From Candidatus Alloenteromonas pullistercoris (GTDB lineage Bacteria; Bacillota_I; Bacilli_A; RFN20; CAG-826): 64,000 nucleotides of DNA. Of the stretch, positions 56,606 through 64,000 are shown in pieces; positions within the stretch are counted from its first letter, which is position 1; each line of letters begins with the position of its first letter. The position numbers and the translations under genes are program-made. The notes under the pieces were generated by a model. That model searched no databases and was not told the DNA's origin. It saw only the letters and a program-made list of their open reading frames with translations. The stretch spans positions 1 through 64,000 of the forward strand of contig JADINA010000039.1 of assembly GCA_017694295.1 (NCBI GenBank). Reading direction: 5' to 3'.

Positions 56606-59581
56606 ATGGACAGCCGGCAGAAAGCGCATAAAAGCCCAAAGGGGGCGAAAACCGCCCTCTTTTTCGCCTGCCTTGCCTCCTTCTTCTCCCTTACCCTTGG
56701 GCTAGGCGGAGTTACCTTAGCCGCCTATTTAAACGCCGTCGAGGCCAAGGAAAACGCCATCCTCGACTTCAATGACCTTAGCTCCTACTTCGCCAGGGTC
56801 GAGGAAAACGATGGCGAAAGGGTTTTCCACCTTAATGACGAAACCCATCTTCAAAACCTGCAAAGGCTCGTTTCCATCGGTTTGTTTGGCCCTAGCGACA
56901 CCTTCGTCCTCGATAACGACATCTCCTGCACCGGCACACTTTACCCAATCGGGACCGACGACATGCCCTTCGACTCCACCTTCAACGGCAACGGCCACGT
57001 CATCTCCAATTTGCACGTCATATGCGCGGATGGGCGCGACGCCGGGCTTTTCGGCTACACCTCGATCAACTCCAGCGTCAAAAATCTCATCCTAAGCGCC
57101 CCAAAAATCGAGGTGACCGCAAATTCCAACGATTTCAACGACGACGGGAAAGGCATATCGGGCTCCCCCATAGAGAAGACCTATGGCCCGTTGGCGTCCC
57201 TTATGCCGGAAATCAACTTCGTTAGCCAGGATAACATGGCCGTCGACGGCAGGATAAACGTCAAAAATGGGACCCAACCCGGGCAGACCGCCGTCATCAC
57301 GGGTTTCCCCGATAGCCTAAGCTCCGGGGAAGCCGAGGTCGAAATACTTTACGAATCCAGCGACGAAAACCTATTAACGCTTACCCAAACCACCGACGGC
57401 TACCAGGCCGAGTGCAAACCCAACCCCGAATCCAACGCCCCGAACTTCGACCTTTACCCGGTAACGGTCGACGCCAAGGCGCAATACGAGGTTAACGGGG
57501 TGTTCGGCTATTACGTGCTTGAGCGTTACCAGTTCAACATCCTCGGCAACGGCAACGTCTCGACCGCCGTGACCGAGATAGACGACCCCGACGACGAAAG
57601 CGACAATCCGGTCCAGATAACCGTCCATTCCGGGGCGTTTAAGACCATCCACCCCGATTACGATGAGCATAACCTCAACGTCGGCTTCTTCATCGGCCAT
57701 TGCGACGGCTCGGCCAACCACCTCGGCCTTTACGGGGGCAACACCAACTCAACCGGCCAAAACGGGACCATCGTCATCAACTCCGACTCCCGCGTAAGCG
57801 CCTATTCGGCCAGGACGCTAATCGGCAAGACCAGGAAAGACAACCCGGTCGACGCCTCCGCCGGGGACACGATGAACATCATCTACGATTACCGTGGGGC
57901 CATCAACGGCACCCCCGACCAAAACGGGCTCATCCACGATTTCGAGCTGAAGGTTAAAGACTACGAATACGGGCATGCAAACTTTGGATCGGGCTATGGC
58001 TTTGGCTCATCGATTAGCGACTACTCCAATAACGGCAGCCCCGATCAGCCGGTGACCGATTCCGATTCCCTCAAGCAGCAGCAAAACGCCGAAACCATGA
58101 CCGAAAACGTCGTGACCAACCCATCGATGAGGGAATACTCCTCCTTCTACCCGGGTACCAACCAAACGCTTGCCGACTCCACCACCGAGGCCTATAAGCC
58201 ATCCTCAAGCAACTGGGAGGTCGGGGAATACTCCGATAACGCCGACACCGCCGAAAGCGATCCCGGCAGCTTCAACGCCCAGGTCATAGACGGCGGCCTT
58301 GGTGCCGGGACGTGGACGAAGCTAAACGAATTCATCAAGCAATATTGGTTCCTGGGGACTTATACTTACCATCATCAGCTTCGCCTAACTCGGGGATACA
58401 ACATCAACAACGGCTTCAAGATCTGGTCGACCAAAAACCTTTCGCCGATCTTCACCGAGAACCTCTTCTACATTAATTTCCATGTCTCCTACGTCGCGAC
58501 CCGCAAAAAGGGGACGGCCGAGAACCAAAATAGCTTTCAGATACTGTTCAATTCCTACAACCCAGAGGTCCGGGGCTATGACAAATGGTCGTTGGGAGAT
58601 TTAGTCGGCTACAATCCCTACCCCGATGAATGGACGTCCTCTTATTTGCAATACCTTTTCTGGCAGGACCTATCCAACCCCCAAAACGTCGACTTCACCG
58701 ACGGCGGCCAGCTCAATGCGCTATATAACCCTGCCGACCATCCGATCATCGACGACGGCAAGCTCCATAGCGACGTCATCACCTTGACCATCGACCAGCA
58801 AAACGGCACTTGGTGGAGCAACGCGTTCCAGTCGATCCGTAATTGGTGGAAAGATCTTTGGAACGGGGGAAGCGAGGAGCAAACCGAAAACCGCGAGGCC
58901 CGTTACCCGATGTTCGCCTTCGGCATGGGATCCAACGTCCGCCCCAATGGCGGAATCTATGCCTCCGAGGACCATCAATCAACCGCGAATTACTACGCCG
59001 ACTTGATTTATGATGAAAACCAGCAGACATATCAAAATTCGCGCTTCGTCAACTCCGCGGTTCCCGGAAGCACGATCGCCGACTTAAGGGGAACCCGCCT
59101 ATTTGACTCCGATAACGGCGCCTACCAAACCTATGCCCCGTCGGGAAGCAGCGAGGAAGGCTGGGTCGGGACAGCTTTTGGCAGCGGCAACCACTATAAC
59201 GACAGCGTGCGAGGATATTACAACAATCAGGAACGCGGCTATTTCAATTCCTACTTCAAGGTCGAAAACGGCACCAAGCTTTACATCCGCGACTTCCAGA
59301 TCACCTTCACCAACCGGCTTGGCAACACCGAGGACATCATCTACAAAGTCGACTTCGTCCCAAACACCGACCTAGGCTTCGACGAGAACTCGCAAACCTG
59401 GAACGCCTGGCCGGACGATAGCAACGTCCAGATCGGCTTTAACATGGAAAAAACCGACGGCGGGGTCAATTTCCGCTTCTACAGGGACAATAGCAACAAC
59501 GTCTACGGTTATTACAGCAACGCCGCCTATTCGCTTACCAACAACTCCGGATACGACGACGCGATTTTGGCGCAGGGGTAA
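56606..59581 (+). CDS. Large secreted/membrane surface protein with GLUG-like segment
   Basis: TM ALFFACLASFFSLTLGLGGVTLAAYLNAVEAKENAI; DSTFNGNGHVISNLHV..AGLFGYT..SVKNLIL. Confidence 0.75.
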   Translation: MDSRQKAHKSPKGAKTALFFACLASFFSLTLGLGGVTLAAYLNAVEAKENAILDFNDLSSYFARVEENDGERVFHLNDETHLQNLQRLVSIGLFGPSDTFVLDNDISCTGTLYPIGTDDMPFDSTFNGNGHVISNLHVICADGRDAGLFGYTSINSSVKNLILSAPKIEVTANSNDFNDDGKGISGSPIEKTYGPLASLMPEINFVSQDNMAVDGRINVKNGTQPGQTAVITGFPDSLSSGEAEVEILYESSDENLLTLTQTTDGYQAECKPNPESNAPNFDLYPVTVDAKAQYEVNGVFGYYVLERYQFNILGNGNVSTAVTEIDDPDDESDNPVQITVHSGAFKTIHPDYDEHNLNVGFFIGHCDGSANHLGLYGGNTNSTGQNGTIVINSDSRVSAYSARTLIGKTRKDNPVDASAGDTMNIIYDYRGAINGTPDQNGLIHDFELKVKDYEYGHANFGSGYGFGSSISDYSNNGSPDQPVTDSDSLKQQQNAETMTENVVTNPSMREYSSFYPGTNQTLADSTTEAYKPSSSNWEVGEYSDNADTAESDPGSFNAQVIDGGLGAGTWTKLNEFIKQYWFLGTYTYHHQLRLTRGYNINNGFKIWSTKNLSPIFTENLFYINFHVSYVATRKKGTAENQNSFQILFNSYNPEVRGYDKWSLGDLVGYNPYPDEWTSSYLQYLFWQDLSNPQNVDFTDGGQLNALYNPADHPIIDDGKLHSDVITLTIDQQNGTWWSNAFQSIRNWWKDLWNGGSEEQTENREARYPMFAFGMGSNVRPNGGIYASEDHQSTANYYADLIYDENQQTYQNSRFVNSAVPGSTIADLRGTRLFDSDNGAYQTYAPSGSSEEGWVGTAFGSGNHYNDSVRGYYNNQERGYFNSYFKVENGTKLYIRDFQITFTNRLGNTEDIIYKVDFVPNTDLGFDENSQTWNAWPDDSNVQIGFNMEKTDGGVNFRFYRDNSNNVYGYYSNAAYSLTNNSGYDDAILAQG

Positions 59582-59586
59582 AGGCG

Positions 59587-60537
59587 ATGGGCAAAGGCAA
59601 AAGGAACCTCATAATCTCAATCGCGGCCTCATTGCTCGCGACCTTTTCCCTTTCTGTTGCGACCTACGCCTGGTTTTTGACAAGCCTCAAGGCCAACCCC
59701 GAGCAGCTCATCCTCAATAGCGGAGTCTCCTCCGTCTACGTCGACATGATGGGCTATGCCTGCTCGCTTCGCGGCAACCCCTCTTCCTCCACCTCTGGGC
59801 AAATAAGCGAGCCCAACGGCCTTTCGATCGACCGAAGCGGGGACATCGAAGTCTACGGCGGCACCCAATCGACCTCGACCGCCACCGTCCACGCCTCCTT
59901 CCTCACCCAGATAGACACCTACGACTACCTAAGCCTTTCCCAAGGCGAAGTCGGGCTGAGCCGGGACTATCTGCCCCGGGTTTACCTCGCCCTTCAATAC
60001 TCCCAGGATAACGTGGGAGGGTATGTAAGAGCCTATCTAGGCGAACTAAACGAGGCGGGAGACGGCTTGACGGGGAGCTTAAGCATAACGATGGGCGACC
60101 AAGCGCTTTCTGGCTACCTTCGGGTCGCCAATAAGCTCGAAAGCGCCCAATCCATCGCCGCTTCCGGACAAAGCGACATGATCGACTATTACGATACCGG
60201 ATCCCTCTCCTTCCCCGCTTCATGGGAAGGCGTCCTCGCCTCAGAGGCCTCTCCGCTTTATTCCTCCTCTAGCGAGCCGGCCCAGCTTTATGTGCCGGCG
60301 CTACAAACCCAGCTTGGCGGGGAGCTTTGCTATTCGGTGGGGTCGCTACTGGAGATCTCGGTCGACCCGTTCCAGTTCTATTCCGCCCTCCTTTCCATTT
60401 CCGCCTCCAACCCATTGGAGGTTTCTAAGATCGCGATATCCTTCTCCTTCTCGCTCTACCTTACCTATTCCAACGCCCCCTTTGAGTCGTCCCCGGGGGT
60501 CGAATACCCGATAATCAGCTTGGAGGAAGGGGCATGA
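59587..60537 (+). CDS. SipW-type signal surface protein
   Basis: LIISIAASLLATFSLSVATYAWFLTSLKANPEQLIL. Confidence 0.75.
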   Translation: MGKGKRNLIISIAASLLATFSLSVATYAWFLTSLKANPEQLILNSGVSSVYVDMMGYACSLRGNPSSSTSGQISEPNGLSIDRSGDIEVYGGTQSTSTATVHASFLTQIDTYDYLSLSQGEVGLSRDYLPRVYLALQYSQDNVGGYVRAYLGELNEAGDGLTGSLSITMGDQALSGYLRVANKLESAQSIAASGQSDMIDYYDTGSLSFPASWEGVLASEASPLYSSSSEPAQLYVPALQTQLGGELCYSVGSLLEISVDPFQFYSALLSISASNPLEVSKIAISFSFSLYLTYSNAPFESSPGVEYPIISLEEGA

Positions 60538-61484
60538 AAGGCAAGTTCTCCAAGTCGCTCATATTGCTTTGCCTGCCCCCGCTAAGCTGCCTTGGGGCTT
60601 TAGGCGTCGCGACCTACGCCTGGTTTTCCTCCTTCAGGTCGGCCGAGGCCAACGTCAACAGCATCCGCGTGGAGGCCCCCGGATTCGACGAATACGGCCT
60701 TTATTGCCTATCCATCAACAAACCCGCGGGAGCCGAGGTTTATTCCGGATACCCCGATTACGCCTCCTTAGACGACGGCTCAAAGGCGAGCCGGATCTCG
60801 GGAAACGGCGACTTCATCGAGATAACCGATGGGTCGGAGGCCGCCTTGATGGAGGATATGTTCCCCCTATCGTGCTTCACCTTCGCCTTGTTCTTAGGCG
60901 AATCCGACTTCACCTCGTTCCAAATCGGCATCGAAACCTCCTCCTCGCCTTCCGCCTCCAATTACGTTGAGGTCATAAGGGGCGGGCAAGCGACCTACGA
61001 AAGGGTCGTCCTCGCCGGGGCCATCGACGTCTATTCGAAAACCATCCCCCTAGCGGAGGGGGAATACGCCCCCGGGGCCTTGAATCTAAGCGAGTCGACC
61101 ATCGCGAAGGTCAATTCCTTCATCACGACCGAGATGGGGGCGCTTGGAAGCTACCCCAACGTCACTAGGGAGGACCGCTTCGCCTTTAGCCAAAGCGAGG
61201 AGCAGGAGCCGGTTTCCTCTTCCCCCTACCGCCTTAATCGCGCCCTCACTGACGACGTCATAACCCAAGGGGCCGATTATCTAGTCCTATTCACCGTCGA
61301 GTTCTCCGACCTGCCCTCGACCCACATGTCGCCTTTATCTAACGTCGAAGGCGGGATCGAGGGAGCGTCTTATTGGCGTTATGACGAGTCCAGCAACCTT
61401 TCCACCGCCTATCAGGGGCTAAGCTTCGTTATTGATTCAGTTTCCGTCGTCGGCGGGTTTTTAAACGAAGGAGGCAGCATATGA
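60534..61484 (+). CDS. SipW-type signal surface protein
   Basis: LILLCLPPLSCLGALGVATYAWFSSFRSAEANVNSIRV; ATGA overlap with previous gene. Confidence 0.75.
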   Translation: MKGKFSKSLILLCLPPLSCLGALGVATYAWFSSFRSAEANVNSIRVEAPGFDEYGLYCLSINKPAGAEVYSGYPDYASLDDGSKASRISGNGDFIEITDGSEAALMEDMFPLSCFTFALFLGESDFTSFQIGIETSSSPSASNYVEVIRGGQATYERVVLAGAIDVYSKTIPLAEGEYAPGALNLSESTIAKVNSFITTEMGALGSYPNVTREDRFAFSQSEEQEPVSSSPYRLNRALTDDVITQGADYLVLFTVEFSDLPSTHMSPLSNVEGGIEGASYWRYDESSNLSTAYQGLSFVIDSVSVVGGFLNEGGSI

Positions 61485-64000
61485 AAAGCAAAGATTGGCG
61501 CTTAAAAGCCATTTACATCGGGTTCGTCTCGCTTGGGATCGCCTATTTGGCCTCATTGATCGGCTCTGGGGCGACCGGCATGGGATTGGCCCTTGCCATT
61601 TCCTCCTCCATCGCCCTTTTCCTCTTCCTTTCCCTTTGCGGGCTGCTTCTTCTTTATAACGCGAAGAAAAGGGACGCCGAGGGGCGGATGAGGAAGGAGG
61701 TCATGGGCCAGCTCGACGATCTAAAGAAAGGGACGGCCAAGGTTTCGCCGCGCCGCTATGGCTTTTATGAGCTCGATTCCTTCCAAGAGGACATCAACTC
61801 CTTCATCGCCGCCTATTTAAGCTCCTCCCCCGATTCCGACGCCCCCTTGTATAAGGGCAAGCGCTACCTTTGCCCAAAAAGCGAATTCGAGGAGGCGATG
61901 CTCGAGGAGATAAAGCGAAACCGCAATTACCGCCAAGCCGTGCTCGCCATCGACATACTCGGCCCGGTAAACGAGCAGGCCAATGAAAAAGCCAAGGAAA
62001 CCATCTTCGCCGCCTTCCCATACGCCATGCTCTCCTTAAGGGAGCCAAGGGGCTATTACGCCTATATATACGACGCCGGCAGCGAATCCGAGTTCACCTC
62101 GCGGTGCCACCGCCTCCTTTCCGATTACGCCTACCAAAGCCAAGGGGGCGAGGAGGTTTCCTCCCTTCGCCTTGGCGGGGCCGTCTTCCCCCTTGTCCCG
62201 GCGGTCTCCCTCATCGATAGGGCCGAGAAAAGCCTGCAGGCGGAAGGGGATCTAAGCATCGATTCCGGGGACGGGGAGGCCTTTTTGCCCTCGCCGCGCT
62301 CCAACGAGGCGAGCCGGCGCAACATCAACCTCGCCAACTTCGAGAAGCTTTACCGCCAAACCCTGCTTTCCGATACAAGGGCGCGGCGCGAGCAGTCGAT
62401 CTCCAAATCCCTCGCCTATTTCCTTGAAAGCGAGGGTTTCGACATCGGGGGGGCGCTTGAGTATTCCCGGCTTGACGAGAGCTATCGCGTCTATTGCGAG
62501 CAAAAGGCGAAAGGGTGCGCCTGCGCCTCGTTTTCCTCCTTTGGCAAATCGATTCCGGCCAGTTGGCTCGATCCGGCCTTTGAATGCGCCAAAGCCGACT
62601 TCCCCCTTTACATCCGCTACCTCAAAGACGCCCCCAAGCCGGTGATGGCCTTGATGCAGTCGCTTGGGGCCGAATCGGCTTTGCTCGCCCCGATTATCTG
62701 GGAAGGGCGCAAATACGGCTTCCTTTATCTCCTAAGCTCCCATTCGAAGGATTTGACGCTCGAAGGCTTCGATAAGGCCCATAACCTCTATTCGATACTC
62801 TCCTCCTCCCTCATAGTCTCCCGCAACGTCGAGGAAGCGGGCGGGATGAGCAATCTGCTCGACCAGCTGGCCAAACGAAGCGACAAATACGTCTACTCCA
62901 TCGACGAGAAGACGTTCCAGATAAAGGAATGCACCGCCAACCTCGAGAAGCGTTTAGGGGGGAAGGCGAAGGGCAGGCTATGCCACGAGGCCTTCTTCAA
63001 TAGCCCCACCCCCTGCCTCAACTGCCCCATCCATTCCGGGACCAATAGCTGCATCATCTCCTCCATCTCGCCCAAGGAATCGACGGTTTCCCTGGTCAGC
63101 AAAAGCAAATCGGGGCTGGCGACCCTCATCATCGAGCCGGCCCAGAAAGCCCCCTCGGGGTCCTCGCTCGTCGACAAGGCCCTCATCATCCCCTCGCCCA
63201 AGGGCTTCCGGGCCATGCTTTCGCGCGAGCTTATCGAGAAGGAGGGCTTCATCCTCGCCTTCCGGCTCCTCGATTCTGGGCAGAAGCTGCTTGACAACCC
63301 CGCCGAATCCAACTCGACCATCCTCCTGCAGGTGCTTGAGAACCTCCAGATCACCCCATATTACGCCGACGCCTACCGCCTTGACGACGTGACCATCGCC
63401 ATTCGGCTTAGCGGGCTTACGACCAGAAGCGGCCTTTACAAGGCGGTGGAGACGATCCAATCCGCCATAAGCGAGCCGATATCACTTGGCGGAGAGCCCT
63501 ATACCCCCCATTACGCCTATTGCTCCGTCTCCTACCCAACCGAGGCCGGAAGCGGCGCCGACATGCTTTCCCTATTGAAGACCGAGCTTTCCCGCAGCGC
63601 TGAGTTCGGGGAAGGCTATTTGGCCGAGGTCGGGCGCAATAGCCTCCGCAAAGCTGGCAGAAGCGAGTATTTGATGGAGCTGCTTGAGGCGAGTTTGGAA
63701 AAAGACGCCGCAAGCTTCGGGCTCACCCCGATCGCCGAGACCTCGACCGGGAAGCCACGTTATTATGAGGCATTCTTGACCCTACTTGACGAAAACCGGC
63801 TTATAAGCTCCTCGGAGCTGAATAGCCTTCTAAAAGACGAGAAGATGAGGCGTGACCTCGATTTCTCCGTCCTCCGCGGGCTTGGGGCCCTTTATCGCGA
63901 TTACGGCAAAGGCCTAATGAAGGCCAGCGGGGTCCATTGCTTCTATTACCGGATGAAAGCGTCAAGCTTCCTTGACCCCTCCTTTGGGGAATTGCTTGAA
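61481..64000 (+). CDS. Membrane PAS/degenerate GGDEF/EAL-like protein (3' end beyond window)
   Basis: Open to window edge; two N-terminal TMs; PAS-like YVYSIDEKTFQIKECTANLEKRLGGKAKGRLCHEAFFNSPTPCLNCPIHSG; AYRLDDVTIAIRL at GGDEF position; TPIAETSTGKPRYYEAFLTL at EAL position. Confidence 0.7.
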   Translation, partial: MKSKDWRLKAIYIGFVSLGIAYLASLIGSGATGMGLALAISSSIALFLFLSLCGLLLLYNAKKRDAEGRMRKEVMGQLDDLKKGTAKVSPRRYGFYELDSFQEDINSFIAAYLSSSPDSDAPLYKGKRYLCPKSEFEEAMLEEIKRNRNYRQAVLAIDILGPVNEQANEKAKETIFAAFPYAMLSLREPRGYYAYIYDAGSESEFTSRCHRLLSDYAYQSQGGEEVSSLRLGGAVFPLVPAVSLIDRAEKSLQAEGDLSIDSGDGEAFLPSPRSNEASRRNINLANFEKLYRQTLLSDTRARREQSISKSLAYFLESEGFDIGGALEYSRLDESYRVYCEQKAKGCACASFSSFGKSIPASWLDPAFECAKADFPLYIRYLKDAPKPVMALMQSLGAESALLAPIIWEGRKYGFLYLLSSHSKDLTLEGFDKAHNLYSILSSSLIVSRNVEEAGGMSNLLDQLAKRSDKYVYSIDEKTFQIKECTANLEKRLGGKAKGRLCHEAFFNSPTPCLNCPIHSGTNSCIISSISPKESTVSLVSKSKSGLATLIIEPAQKAPSGSSLVDKALIIPSPKGFRAMLSRELIEKEGFILAFRLLDSGQKLLDNPAESNSTILLQVLENLQITPYYADAYRLDDVTIAIRLSGLTTRSGLYKAVETIQSAISEPISLGGEPYTPHYAYCSVSYPTEAGSGADMLSLLKTELSRSAEFGEGYLAEVGRNSLRKAGRSEYLMELLEASLEKDAASFGLTPIAETSTGKPRYYEAFLTLLDENRLISSSELNSLLKDEKMRRDLDFSVLRGLGALYRDYGKGLMKASGVHCFYYRMKASSFLDPSFGELLE

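Noticed and set aside
1-64000. CRISPR arrays, transposases, rRNA genes
   Set aside because: No direct-repeat arrays, transposase motifs or rRNA sequence recognised on reading

Overview
The window looks like a chromosomal segment from a high-coding-density Bacilli/Mollicutes-type bacterium (taxonomy is inference from gene content only). From 1 to about 45 kb it is mostly housekeeping: an RNase J family gene, a GlpA-like FAD oxidoreductase/DUF1667 trio, serpin, pnp, rpsO, typA, ribF, truB, a TtcA-like gene, a rbfA-infB-L7Ae-rnpM-nusA-rimP cluster, MATE, DegV, a GT4 glycosyltransferase, tRNA-Thr, rimO, malQ, galK/galT/galM, cardiolipin synthase, an MFS transporter and an O-antigen-ligase-like protein. 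The most interesting part is about 45.6-64 kb. Two c-di-GMP-I (GEMM) riboswitch aptamers head two consecutive gene strings. These encode proteins with TasA/camelysin-like signal regions ending in T-Y-A-W/F-F, an ER/SipW-type signal peptidase, a membrane-anchored McrB-like AAA+ ATPase, a DUF2357-like partner with no recognisable nuclease, an EAL protein with a degenerate GGDEF, a nucleosidase-fold protein with altered catalytic motifs, a 991-aa surface protein and a PAS/degenerate GGDEF/EAL membrane protein cut by the window edge. I propose this as a c-di-GMP-controlled surface-fibre/secretion locus. Smaller observations include an orphan AbiEi-type antitoxin with a promoter inverted repeat, perfect palindromes upstream of the gal and MFS genes, a three-part competing inverted repeat and several unusual protein tails or fusions. 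All family calls come from reading motifs; no database search was run.
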